Of a stretch of DNA of 64,000 nt, positions 33,229-41,771 are shown one piece after another (the first letter of the stretch is position 1; every line of letters starts with the position of its first letter). This DNA is from an uncultured SAR116 cluster alpha proteobacterium. Lineage in GTDB: Bacteria > Pseudomonadota > Alphaproteobacteria > Puniceispirillales > Marisalimonadaceae. Below the pieces are notes generated by a model. It ran no database searches and was not told where the DNA came from. It worked only from the letters and a program-made list of their open reading frames with translations. Position numbers and translations under genes: made by a program. The stretch covers positions 105,310-169,309 of the forward strand of contig CACOAO010000003.1 of assembly GCA_902625215.1 (NCBI GenBank), read 5' to 3'.

Positions 33229-34110
33229 ATGGCCAAGATTAAAAGTTATCGAAATTTTGGACATGTAATGAATTTTAATTATATTAAATTAATATTAATT
33301 TTTTTAATACTGAAAACATACCCTTCCTTTGCAACCAATAATTTAATTATAAATATTAATGACACAAAAGTCATACTTGAAGGTGATTTTGTTCAAGGAG
33401 GTCTAGTAAAAGGTAAAATCAACAAAGATTTAAATATAAAATTTAAAGAAAAAGTTTTGAGAAAAACGTCCGATGGAAGTTTTGTGATAGGTTTTGGAAG
33501 AGATCACCCTAAAGAAGCTAATTTATATTTTTTTGTAAATGAAAATTGGGTTTTAAAAAAAGTAGATATAAAGCAAAGAAAATATAAAACCCAAGTTATC
33601 AACGGTCTTGAAAAAAAAATGGTGACCCCGCCCAAATCTTTTTGGGAGAGAATTAAAAATGAAAATAAAGTAATTAAGGAAATTAGAAGTTTAGATAGTA
33701 ACGTAGATTTTATATTTCAAAAGTTTGATTGGCCCACTAAAGGTTTAATTTCTGGAGTTTTTGGTAGTCAAAGAATACTTAATGGAAAACCTAAACGCCC
33801 TCATTATGGAGTTGACATAGCGGCTCCAGAAGGAACTGATATACGTGCCCCCACAGAGGCTATAGTTAGAATGGCAGAGAAAGACTTATATTATACAGGA
33901 GGAACTATCATGTTAGATCATGGACACGGGGTAACTTCAGTATATTCTCATTTGTCTTCTATAAATGTAACCGTTGGCGACAAAATAAATAAAGACCAAA
34001 AAATTGGTGAAGTTGGATCAACAGGAAGATCAACAGGACCTCACTTGGATTGGAGAATAAATTGGTTTTCTGAACGCTTAGATCCCGCATTATTTATAAA
34101 AAATATGTAA
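33229..34110 (+). CDS. M23 family peptidase, probable murein hydrolase
   Basis: This 293-residue exported protein has a hydrophobic signal segment (about residues 19-36, ending SFA) and a C-terminal LytM/M23 domain (about 175-290). The first zinc ligands are visible in RPHYGVDIAAPEGT (His and Asp), and YSHLSS follows. The normal HxH pair instead reads GPHLDW, so a zinc-ligand His is replaced by Asp, a variant I believe also occurs in other alphaproteobacterial M23 proteins. It would cleave or help cleave peptidoglycan cross-links in the periplasm. The called ATG is 2 bases after livM; an ATG at 33268 gives a cleaner signal peptide and may be the true start. Confidence 0.8.
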   Translation: MAKIKSYRNFGHVMNFNYIKLILIFLILKTYPSFATNNLIININDTKVILEGDFVQGGLVKGKINKDLNIKFKEKVLRKTSDGSFVIGFGRDHPKEANLYFFVNENWVLKKVDIKQRKYKTQVINGLEKKMVTPPKSFWERIKNENKVIKEIRSLDSNVDFIFQKFDWPTKGLISGVFGSQRILNGKPKRPHYGVDIAAPEGTDIRAPTEAIVRMAEKDLYYTGGTIMLDHGHGVTSVYSHLSSINVTVGDKINKDQKIGEVGSTGRSTGPHLDWRINWFSERLDPALFIKNM

Positions 34111-34153
34111 ATAAAAATTCCTCAATAGAATGTAATACACATCATCTTAAAAC

Positions 34154-34181
34154 TTGACAGATTACAGTATCAAGCTATATT
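34154..34181 (+). promoter_or_regulatory. Sigma-70-type promoter for rplU-rpmA
   Basis: A perfect -35 hexamer TTGACA (34154-34159) is followed after 16 bases by TATATT (34176-34181). It lies 81 bases before the rplU start, leaving an AT-rich leader of about 75 bases. This is the clearest consensus promoter on the plus strand and fits the high demand for ribosomal proteins. Confidence 0.65.
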
Positions 34182-34262
34182 CCCAAGACAATTTAGGTAT
34201 AATTATTTTAATAACAATTATTTAAATAACTATTATATTAACTAATTATCGGATTATAAAAA

Positions 34263-34823
34263 ATGTATGCAGTAGTTAAAACCGGCGGGAAACAATATCG
34301 TGTTGAAAAAGAAGACGTTGTTTTAGTTGAAAAACTAAAAGCTAACGAGGGTGATCAGCTAGTGCTTAACGATGTATTGATGGTAGGCGATGGCAAAAAA
34401 GTAACATTGGGAACCCCACTCGTTAATGACGCTGCAGTAATGGCACAAGTTATTAGACAAACACGTGGTCCAAAAATTACAATGATATACAAGCGAAGAA
34501 GAAAAAATAGCAGAAGAAAACAGGGTCATAAACAAGATCTAACGCTTCTTAAAATAATTGATATAGCTGAAACTGGTGGATCTAAGTTATCTCCAAAAAA
34601 AGCCTCCACTAAAACAACAGAAAAAAAGACTAAAGTTGAGACAAAAACAAAAACAGTATCTAAACCAAAAATAGTTGAAGAAAAAGTTAAAACAGAAGTT
34701 GAAGCCAAGTCGACTACAAGCAATAAGGTTGAAACAAAAACAAAATCAGCTTCTACAAAAGTTGAAATAAAAGGTAAAACAAAAACAACTACTAAAACAA
34801 AAAAAACAATTACTAAAAAATAG
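34263..34823 (+). CDS. rplU: Ribosomal protein bL21 with long basic C-terminal extension
   Basis: Residues 1-103 are a normal bL21 (MYAVVKTGGKQYRVEKEDVV at the start; IYKRRRKNSRRKQGHKQ near 78-94), which binds 23S rRNA in the large subunit. The remaining 80 or so residues are a low-complexity tail rich in Lys, Thr, Ser, Val and Glu with near-repeats such as VETKTKT and TKTTTKTKK. Standard bL21 is about 103 residues, so this protein is nearly doubled. Alphaproteobacterial L21 proteins often have some extension, but this one is long. rpmA follows after 14 bases. Confidence 0.93.
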   Translation: MYAVVKTGGKQYRVEKEDVVLVEKLKANEGDQLVLNDVLMVGDGKKVTLGTPLVNDAAVMAQVIRQTRGPKITMIYKRRRKNSRRKQGHKQDLTLLKIIDIAETGGSKLSPKKASTKTTEKKTKVETKTKTVSKPKIVEEKVKTEVEAKSTTSNKVETKTKSASTKVEIKGKTKTTTKTKKTITKK

Positions 34824-34837
34824 TAAAGGATTAACAA

Positions 34838-35107
34838 ATGGCACATAAAAAAGCAGGCGGCAGCTCAAGAAATGGCAGAGACTCAGCTGGAAGAAGATTA
34901 GGTGTAAAAAAATTTGGCAGTGAAGCAGTTGTTGCTGGTAACATTATAATTAGGCAACGTGGTACAAAGTATCACCCAGGATTAAACGTTGGAATGGGTA
35001 AGGATCATACAATATTTTCACTGATAGATGGTCATGTTAAGTTTAAAGAACATAGAGGAAAAAAAATGTTCGTTTCTGTAGAGCCATTAAAACAAGCAGC
35101 TGAATAA
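34838..35107 (+). CDS. rpmA: Ribosomal protein bL27
   Basis: This 89-residue protein is bL27, a large-subunit protein whose N-terminal tail reaches the peptidyl-transferase centre. The start [20 protein letters not shown] and the later [13 protein letters not shown] are diagnostic. It is in the conserved rplU-rpmA pair, with 14 bases between the genes and a good AAAGGA site. A strong terminator follows. Confidence 0.96.
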   Translation: MAHKKAGGSSRNGRDSAGRRLGVKKFGSEAVVAGNIIIRQRGTKYHPGLNVGMGKDHTIFSLIDGHVKFKEHRGKKMFVSVEPLKQAAE

Positions 35108-35130
35108 CCAAATCCTTATTATTTGAACTT

Positions 35131-35160
35131 GGGAATAGCTTTATAAGCTATTCCTTTTTT
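35131..35160 (+). terminator. Intrinsic terminator after rpmA
   Basis: A 10-bp stem has arms at 35132-35141 and 35145-35154 with a 3-base loop, followed directly by six T. It ends the rplU-rpmA ribosomal operon before obgE. Confidence 0.85.
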
Positions 35161-35205
35161 ATTTTAAGTCTTTTAATCTACAAAACTATATATTAGGATT
35201 TTGTA

Positions 35206-36249
35206 ATGAAATTTTTAGATCAAGCTAAAATCTATATAGCTAGTGGGCATGGCGGACCTGGATCTATTTCTTTTAGAAGAGAAGCACATGTTCCTTTTGG
35301 TGGACCAGATGGTGGTAATGGTGGCCGAGGGGGTGATGTGGTTGCTTTGTGTACCGATGGTCTAAATACACTAATAGATTTTCGTTATCAACAACACTTC
35401 AAAGCTAGACCTGGAGAGGGTGGCAAAGGAAGAGATAGAAGTGGAATAAGTGGGAAAGATATTATTCTTAGGCTTCCTATTGGAACGCAGATATTAGACG
35501 AAACTAATAATTTTATATTAGCTGACATGACAGAAATTGGCCAAAAAATTGTTTTGGCCAAGGGGGGTGAAGGAGGTAAAGGTAACGCTTTTTTTAAAAC
35601 TTCCGTGAATCAAGCACCAAGAAAAGCACAACCTGGAGGTCCATTGGAAGACAAATGGATTTGGCTTCGACTAAAATTAATAGCAGATATAGGATTGATT
35701 GGACTGCCAAATGCAGGTAAAAGTACTTTACTTTCTAGAATTACAGCAGCCAAACCTAAAATAGCTGATTACCCCTTTACAACACTCCACCCAAATCTTG
35801 GGGTTGTAAACCAAGATAATATGGAATTTGTAATAGCAGATATTCCAGGATTAATAGAGGGCGCTCATGAAGGATCTGGCTTGGGTCACAGATTTTTAGG
35901 CCATGTTGAACGTTGCCAAGGATTATTACATCTAATAGACGTTACTTCTAATGATATTGAAAAAGATTACCTTACTATTATTCATGAGATTAGAGCCTAT
36001 GACAGCAATTTATCAAAGAAAAAGCAGATTTTAGTTTTAACAAAATGTGATGCAGTAGAAGAAAAAAAAGTTCATTCGGCGAAAAATATTTTAAAAAAAC
36101 TCAATATAGAAAATGTTATTAATATTTCTTCAGTTTCAGGAGAAAACATTACTTACCTGATTAGAGAATTACAAAACTTTATATTAGAAATGAAAAATAA
36201 AGAAAACATAAAAGATCAAACCAAAAAAATTATATCTTGGTCTCCATAA
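35206..36249 (+). CDS. obgE: Obg family GTPase
   Basis: This 347-residue GTPase has the glycine-rich Obg domain (residues 1-158, with GGPDGGNGGRGGD near 31-43) and a G domain with P-loop GLPNAGKST, switch II DIPGLIEGA and TKCD. It lacks the long variable C-terminal domain seen in some relatives. It associates with the large ribosomal subunit and acts in ribosome maturation and stress control. It sits in the conserved rplU-rpmA-obgE-proBA order. Its end is 11 bases before proB. Confidence 0.94.
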   Translation: MKFLDQAKIYIASGHGGPGSISFRREAHVPFGGPDGGNGGRGGDVVALCTDGLNTLIDFRYQQHFKARPGEGGKGRDRSGISGKDIILRLPIGTQILDETNNFILADMTEIGQKIVLAKGGEGGKGNAFFKTSVNQAPRKAQPGGPLEDKWIWLRLKLIADIGLIGLPNAGKSTLLSRITAAKPKIADYPFTTLHPNLGVVNQDNMEFVIADIPGLIEGAHEGSGLGHRFLGHVERCQGLLHLIDVTSNDIEKDYLTIIHEIRAYDSNLSKKKQILVLTKCDAVEEKKVHSAKNILKKLNIENVINISSVSGENITYLIRELQNFILEMKNKENIKDQTKKIISWSP

Positions 36250-36260
36250 AGTATAACAAA

Positions 36261-37388
36261 ATGAAAAAAGAAAATTTAATAAAAGACTCAAAAAGAATTG
36301 TAATTAAAATTGGCTCTTCACTATTGATGGATAAAATCAAAGGTAATCTTAAAAGTGGGTGGTTAGGGTCTTTAGCACAAGATATAAATAAACTTATTAA
36401 GCAAAAAAAAGAAATTATAATCGTTTCCTCAGGATCTATCGCACTTGGTCAAAAACAATTACAGCTCAATGGTAATTTGTCTTTAGATGAAAAACAAGCA
36501 GCGGCTGCAACCGGTCAGGTAAGCCTAGCTCATGCATGGAAAGAAGTTATGGAAAAATTTGGTCTTAATATAGCACAAATTTTACTTGCACCTGATGATA
36601 CTGAAAAGAGAAGAAAACATCTTAATGCAAGAGCTACATTATTAAAGCTTCTTGAATTACAAGTTATTCCTGTAATTAATGAAAACGATACAGTCTCTAC
36701 TGAAGAGATAAAATTTGGAGATAATGACAGATTAGCAGCAAGAGTTGCACAAATGTGTAGTGCCGATTTACTCATATTACTGTCTGACATAAATGGTCTT
36801 TATTCTTCTGATCCCAATAAGTGCAATAATACTGTCTTAATTGAGGAAATTCATGAAATTACAGATGAAATTGAAACAATGGCAGGTCCACCACATTCTA
36901 GTATGGCATCTGGAGGTATGGTAACCAAAATTGCTGCCGCTAAAATTGCTACTAAAGCTGGCTGTAATATGATCATTTGCAATGGACATTTTATTAATCC
37001 TTTATCAAAGTTACAAATAGACAGAACGGAATTTAGTTGGTTTAGAGCTACAGAAAAACCTTTGAACTCAAGAAAACAATGGATATCTGGCGCATTACAA
37101 GTCAAAGGTAAAATAACTATAGACAAAGGAGCAACCGAGGCTGTGAAAAAAGGTTCTTCTATGCTATCTGCTGGTATAGTTAGTACAGAAGGCAACTATG
37201 AAAAAGGTGACTTAGTACAAATAGTAGATGAAAAACAAAACTTTGTTGGAAAAGGCTTGATACACTTTAACAATTCTGAAGTAGATTTAATAAAAGGATC
37301 AAAAAGTAATGATATTGAATCTATCTTAGGCTATAGAGGTAAAGACGAAGTAGTCCATAGGGATGATCTAGTATTAGAAAAAAAATAA
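36261..37388 (+). CDS. proB: Glutamate 5-kinase
   Basis: This 375-residue enzyme phosphorylates L-glutamate in the first step of proline synthesis. The amino acid kinase domain begins at RIVIKIGSSLL and includes PVINENDTVS and FGDNDRLAARVA. A C-terminal PUA domain (about residues 280-370) is present. I chose ATG 36261; an upstream in-frame TTG at 36237 would overlap obgE. The next gene, proA, catalyses the following step, 11 bases downstream. Confidence 0.94.
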   Translation: MKKENLIKDSKRIVIKIGSSLLMDKIKGNLKSGWLGSLAQDINKLIKQKKEIIIVSSGSIALGQKQLQLNGNLSLDEKQAAAATGQVSLAHAWKEVMEKFGLNIAQILLAPDDTEKRRKHLNARATLLKLLELQVIPVINENDTVSTEEIKFGDNDRLAARVAQMCSADLLILLSDINGLYSSDPNKCNNTVLIEEIHEITDEIETMAGPPHSSMASGGMVTKIAAAKIATKAGCNMIICNGHFINPLSKLQIDRTEFSWFRATEKPLNSRKQWISGALQVKGKITIDKGATEAVKKGSSMLSAGIVSTEGNYEKGDLVQIVDEKQNFVGKGLIHFNNSEVDLIKGSKSNDIESILGYRGKDEVVHRDDLVLEKK

Positions 37389-37399
37389 GAGTAAAATAA

Positions 37400-38665
37400 A
37401 TGAACAGCAAAAATATTTTTGAATATATAAAAAATATTAACAAAAAATCAAAAGAAGCTTTTGATGTTATCTCTAGAAGCAGTTCAAAAGATAGAAATTT
37501 AGCAATATTAAATACATCTAAAATTATAAAAAAAGAACAAGAAGAAATTCTTAAAGCAAATGAAATTGACATTATAAATGCTAAAAAAAAGCAACTTAAC
37601 AATGCTTTTGTTGACAGGCTTTTGTTAGACGATGCAAGAATTGATAATATTGTAGAGGGTTTAAGTCAGATTTCAGAAATGAGTGACCCAATTGGTGTTG
37701 AGTTGTCAAAATGGATACAACCAAATGGTTTAAATATTTCTAGAATTTCAGTTCCGTTGGGCATTATTGGTATTATTTACGAATCTAGACCTAATGTGAC
37801 TATTGATGCTGGTAGCCTATGCATTAAATCTGGCAATACAGCAATACTTAGGGGAGGATCTGACTCGATTAATTCTTCTAAAATATTAGCTAAATGCATG
37901 CAAAAAGGCTTAGAGAGTGCCAATTTACCAGCCAACACTGTACAGTTAGTTGAAAATACAGATAGAGAGGCTGTTTCAGCAATGCTTACTTCGACTGGGG
38001 AAATTGACATAATCATACCTCGTGGGGGGAAATCTCTTGTTAAAAAAATTCAAGATGAAGCAAGAGTTCCAGTTTTTGCTCACCTAGAGGGAATATGCCA
38101 TATATATGTAGATAAAGATGCAGATATAAGTAAAGCAATAAAAATAATCGTAAACTCTAAAATGAGAAGAACAGGTATATGTGGTGCCTTAGAAACATTA
38201 CTTGTAGACAGAGATATCTCTGAAAAAGCTGTTCCAATCATAGTCAAAAACTTAATTGAATCAGGATGTCATATTAAAGGGGACATTGAGACAAAAAACA
38301 TTGTAGATGAAATTGAGTTAGCGTCAGAAAAAGATTGGCACACAGAATATCTTGACGCTATTTTATCTATCAAATTAGTTGATGGAGTTTTAGGCGCTAT
38401 AGACCACATTGGCAAATATTCATCAAACCATACAGAATCTATAATTACTGAAAATACCAAAGCAGCTGAGACTTTTCTAAATAATGTTGATAGTGCAATT
38501 GTTATGCACAACGCTTCAACTCAATTTGCGGACGGAGGAGAATTTGGAATGGGTGCAGAGATAGGAATATCTACAGGTAGAATACATGCTAGAGGTCCCG
38601 TAGGAGCTACTCAATTAACTAGTTTTAAATACATTGTTAGAGGGAATGACCAAATACGTGAGTAA
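37400..38665 (+). CDS. proA: Gamma-glutamyl phosphate reductase
   Basis: This 421-residue NADPH-dependent enzyme reduces gamma-glutamyl phosphate to glutamate semialdehyde for proline synthesis. The cofactor segment GIIGIIYESRPNVTIDAGSL lies near residue 120. The active-site Cys is in RRTGICGALETLLVD near residue 255, and the late VMHNASTQFADGGEFGMGAEIGIST region is conserved. It is in the proB-proA operon and overlaps the start of nadD by 20 bases. Confidence 0.94.
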   Translation: MNSKNIFEYIKNINKKSKEAFDVISRSSSKDRNLAILNTSKIIKKEQEEILKANEIDIINAKKKQLNNAFVDRLLLDDARIDNIVEGLSQISEMSDPIGVELSKWIQPNGLNISRISVPLGIIGIIYESRPNVTIDAGSLCIKSGNTAILRGGSDSINSSKILAKCMQKGLESANLPANTVQLVENTDREAVSAMLTSTGEIDIIIPRGGKSLVKKIQDEARVPVFAHLEGICHIYVDKDADISKAIKIIVNSKMRRTGICGALETLLVDRDISEKAVPIIVKNLIESGCHIKGDIETKNIVDEIELASEKDWHTEYLDAILSIKLVDGVLGAIDHIGKYSSNHTESIITENTKAAETFLNNVDSAIVMHNASTQFADGGEFGMGAEIGISTGRIHARGPVGATQLTSFKYIVRGNDQIRE

Positions 38666-39293
38666 AGATCTGAAAGTCAATTTTAAAAACAGAATTCCAG
38701 TTTGTTATTCTTACTCTAGAAAAAGAAAAATCGGTATTTTAGGCGGTTCATTTAATCCAGCACATGTTGGACATATTCACATTAGTAATACTGCGCTCAA
38801 AAATCTTGGACTAGATGAAATTTGGTGGCTGGTTGCTCCTCAAAATAGATTAAAATCTAGTTTAGATATGGAGAATTTTGACAAAAGACTTAGTTATGCT
38901 AGGCTATTAATAAAAAGTATTTCTTATATAAAAGTCTTAGACATTGAACAAAAAAATCAGCTTTATGCCTCATACAAAACAGTAAGTTTTTTAAATCAAA
39001 GAACCCGAAAGGTAAAATTTATCTGGCTAATGGGAAGTGATATTTTAGATAATTTTAATAAATGGCTTTATCCAAATATAATAGCTGAGAACTTCCACGT
39101 TGCTGTCATTTCGAGGCCAGGTTTCATAAATTCCTTTTTAAACACTTCAAGAGTGCCATATCTTGGGAAAAAGCTTAAAACACATAAAAGTAGAAGTATA
39201 TTTCATAAAAACAAACCAGTCTGGGTTTTTTTAAGGAACAAGTTATTATCTATCTCCTCATCGGAGATCAGAAAAAACACAGCTTACACTTAA
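38646..39293 (+). CDS. nadD: Nicotinate-nucleotide adenylyltransferase
   Basis: This protein of about 215 residues adenylates nicotinate mononucleotide in NAD synthesis. The nucleotidyltransferase signature GGSFNPAHVGHIH and the late SISSSEIRK motif are visible. The protein stops soon after the latter motif, as I recall is common for alphaproteobacterial NadD. ATG 38646 is preferred (AGAGGGA upstream); a TTG at 38634 is an alternative. It overlaps proA by 20 bases, indicating coupled translation, and precedes rsfS. Confidence 0.9.
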   Translation: MTKYVSKDLKVNFKNRIPVCYSYSRKRKIGILGGSFNPAHVGHIHISNTALKNLGLDEIWWLVAPQNRLKSSLDMENFDKRLSYARLLIKSISYIKVLDIEQKNQLYASYKTVSFLNQRTRKVKFIWLMGSDILDNFNKWLYPNIIAENFHVAVISRPGFINSFLNTSRVPYLGKKLKTHKSRSIFHKNKPVWVFLRNKLLSISSSEIRKNTAYT

Positions 39294-39305
39294 TGGGATT
39301 ACACA

Positions 39306-39680
39306 ATGCAAAAAACAAAAAGTTTATCGTCTAAAGAATTATTAAAATTTACATTAAAATCATTGGAAAATGATAAAGGAATAGACATTGTAAGTATAGA
39401 TCTCATTGGAAGAAGCAGCATTGCTGATTATATGATAGTAGCGAGTGGAAATACTGTTAGACAAGTAACTGCTATGGCAAATAACCTAATAAAAAAATAT
39501 AAAGAAATAGGACTTCGCCTATCGTCTCCAGAAGGCATATCTAATGGAGATTGGATTTTAATTGATGCTAATGACATTTTAATTCATATTTTTCGACCAG
39601 AAGTAAGAGACTTTTATAGTTTAGAAAAAATGTGGGAAAAAAAACAAGATAATACATCAAGTGACGCTGTAAAAAAATAA
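39306..39680 (+). CDS. rsfS: Ribosomal silencing factor
   Basis: This 124-residue RsfS/Iojap protein binds bL14 on the large subunit and blocks subunit joining in starvation. Family features are DIVSIDLIGRSSIADYMIVASG near residues 28-49 and the WILIDANDILIHIFRPEVRDFYSLEKMW region near 79-106. It lies in the conserved nadD-rsfS-rlmH order, with 12 and 1 bases to its neighbours. Confidence 0.93.
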   Translation: MQKTKSLSSKELLKFTLKSLENDKGIDIVSIDLIGRSSIADYMIVASGNTVRQVTAMANNLIKKYKEIGLRLSSPEGISNGDWILIDANDILIHIFRPEVRDFYSLEKMWEKKQDNTSSDAVKK

Positions 39681-39681
39681 A

Positions 39682-40131
39682 ATGAAGTATAGAATTTCGA
39701 CAATTGGTAAAATCAAAAGTAATGATGAAGACTTAATTACAAAAAAATATCTTAAGAGAATTAAAAATATTGAATTAAAACAATATGAAGTAAAATCAAA
39801 AAATAAAGAAAAAAAATTAGATGAAGAAGCTGATAAGTTAATTAATTCAACACCTAAAAACGGTAAGTTGATATTGCTAGATGAAGAAGGTGAGAATATA
39901 TCAAGCTCAGAGCTTGCTAAATTAGTATTAAATTGGAGTAATAATAATGTTACAAGTGTGAATTTTGCGATTGGTGGTGCGTTTGGAAACGCTGTAAAAA
40001 TTAAAAAAACAGCAGATAAAATTATTGCTTTTGGTAAACTTACTTGGCCACATCAAATGGTTAAAATGATGATTGCCGAACAAATCTACAGAATAGAGAC
40101 GATTATTCAAGGTCATCCTTACCATAAATGA
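39682..40131 (+). CDS. rlmH: 23S rRNA pseudouridine-1915 N3-methyltransferase
   Basis: This 149-residue SPOUT methyltransferase modifies pseudouridine 1915 in helix 69 of 23S rRNA. The knotted C-terminal region is clear: LLDEEGENISS near residue 73, FAIGGAFGN near 95, and WPHQMVKMMIAEQIYRIETI with the terminal GHPYHK. The length and end match the family exactly. It begins 1 base after rsfS. Confidence 0.95.
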   Translation: MKYRISTIGKIKSNDEDLITKKYLKRIKNIELKQYEVKSKNKEKKLDEEADKLINSTPKNGKLILLDEEGENISSSELAKLVLNWSNNNVTSVNFAIGGAFGNAVKIKKTADKIIAFGKLTWPHQMVKMMIAEQIYRIETIIQGHPYHK

Positions 40132-40151
40132 TTTATTAATGGATTAAATTG

Positions 40152-41684
40152 ATGAAAGACAAACAAAAAAAACCAATCGTATTGTGTATAATGGATGGCT
40201 GGGGGATTAATGAAAATTCTGAGTATAATGCTGTAGCATTAGCGAATACTCCAAATGTGGATTTTTTAACCAAAACTTTTCCATATTCAACCTTAGACGC
40301 TTCTGGTGAAGATGTGGGCTTGCCCATAGGTCAAGTAGGAAACTCTGAAGTTGGTCATATGAACCTTGGTTCAGGAAGAGTGGTACTACAAACCCTGCCA
40401 AAGATAAATAAAGCTTTTGCCAATAATAAAATAGAAAAAAATACAAATTTTCAAAATTTTTTATTTAATCATAATAAAAACAAGATTGTTCATCTACTCG
40501 GTTTGTGTAGTGATGGTGGAGTACATTCTCATTTTAGTCATATAATTGAAATGTCAAAACTTTTAGACAAAAATAATTGTAAAGCTTGCATTCACATTTT
40601 TTCAGATGGACGAGATTGTTCTCCAAGACAATTAGGCCAGAAAATTAAACAATTTGAAATGTCCCTCCCAAAAAATATTAAGATAGTCTCATTGATAGGG
40701 AGATACTTCTCAATGGATAGAGATAATAGATGGCAGAGAATAAAAAAGGCTTTTGATCTTATCGTATATGGAAGGTATGAAAGAAAATTTTCTAATGTAT
40801 CCAGAGCATTAGAAGAGGCTTATAAAAATAATGAAACTGACGAATTTATATCGCCAACTCTGATTGGAGATTATAAAGGGTTTGAAGATGGTGATAGCTT
40901 AATCATGGTAAACTTTCGGGCAGATCGAGTTAGAGAGTTATTAACAGCATTACTAAATCCTAAATTTAAAGAATTCGAAAAAGATATTAATACTCCAATT
41001 TTATCAAACAATCTAGGAATGAGTGAATATTCAACAGAATTATCAAATTATATGAATTCTATTTTTGTAAAAGAAAATATCAAGGACACTCTCGGTGAGG
41101 TTGTATCTAAAGCTAATTTAAAACAATTAAGGTTAGCTGAGACAGAAAAATATCCTCATGTTACTTTCTTTTTTAACGGAGGGGAAGAAACTGTTTACCC
41201 TGGTGAAACTAGGATAATGATACCCTCACCCAAAATATCTACTTATGACTTAAAACCAGAAATGTCAGCTAAAAAAGTTGAAACTGAACTCATATCTTCT
41301 ATTAAAAATAAAACATATTCTCTAATTATAATTAATTTTGCAAACCCTGATATGGTTGGACATACAGGTGATTTAAAAGCTGCAATTAAAGCAGTTGAAA
41401 CTATTGATACAGCAATAGGGAATATTAAAGACATAATAATTAAGTTAGATGGGATCATGCTATTAACATCAGATCACGGAAACTGTGAAATTATGTATGA
41501 TGAGATTATGAATTTACCACATACTTCACATACATGTAACAAAGTTCCCTTGATATTAATTTCTAAAAATAGTGACTATAAGTTAAGAGAGGGAAGACTA
41601 GCTGACGTTGCTCCAACAATTTTAGAACTTATATCTATCAAATCACCTAAAAGCATGAGTGGTAAATCACTTTTAATAAAATAA
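40152..41684 (+). CDS. gpmI: 2,3-bisphosphoglycerate-independent phosphoglycerate mutase
   Basis: This 510-residue enzyme interconverts 3- and 2-phosphoglycerate with manganese. D15 in CIMDGWG and the catalytic Ser S65 in GNSEVGHMN are visible, as are DGRDCSPRQ, FRADRVRELL, and the metal motifs DMVGHTGD and TSDHGNCE. I chose ATG 40152, although an in-frame TTG lies immediately before it. In many alphaproteobacteria an envC-type peptidase gene follows gpmI before ctpA; here it is absent. Confidence 0.94.
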   Translation: MKDKQKKPIVLCIMDGWGINENSEYNAVALANTPNVDFLTKTFPYSTLDASGEDVGLPIGQVGNSEVGHMNLGSGRVVLQTLPKINKAFANNKIEKNTNFQNFLFNHNKNKIVHLLGLCSDGGVHSHFSHIIEMSKLLDKNNCKACIHIFSDGRDCSPRQLGQKIKQFEMSLPKNIKIVSLIGRYFSMDRDNRWQRIKKAFDLIVYGRYERKFSNVSRALEEAYKNNETDEFISPTLIGDYKGFEDGDSLIMVNFRADRVRELLTALLNPKFKEFEKDINTPILSNNLGMSEYSTELSNYMNSIFVKENIKDTLGEVVSKANLKQLRLAETEKYPHVTFFFNGGEETVYPGETRIMIPSPKISTYDLKPEMSAKKVETELISSIKNKTYSLIIINFANPDMVGHTGDLKAAIKAVETIDTAIGNIKDIIIKLDGIMLLTSDHGNCEIMYDEIMNLPHTSHTCNKVPLILISKNSDYKLREGRLADVAPTILELISIKSPKSMSGKSLLIK

Positions 41685-41710
41685 AAATTTAATTAACTTT
41701 TCTATAGTTG

Positions 41711-41740
41711 TTGTAATAAATATATTCTATATTATTACAA
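41711..41740. promoter_or_regulatory. Inverted repeat upstream of ctpA
   Basis: Perfect 9-base arms TTGTAATAA (41711-41719) and TTATTACAA (41732-41740) are separated by 12 bases, in the 87-base gap between gpmI and ctpA. No T-run follows, so it looks more like an operator or an RNA hairpin than an intrinsic terminator. The function is unknown. Confidence 0.35.
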
Positions 41741-41771
41741 TGTGTTTCTACTAGAATTAAGGCCTACTTAA

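Noticed and set aside
34526..34846. 106-codon frame opposite the rplU tail
   Set aside because: It is the antisense of a Lys/Thr-rich repeat, giving an artificial Val/Phe/Leu-rich product.
38646..39293. C-terminal truncation of NadD
   Set aside because: Although it stops soon after the ISSSEIR motif, short ends are, as I recall, usual for alphaproteobacterial NadD, so it is not evidence of damage.
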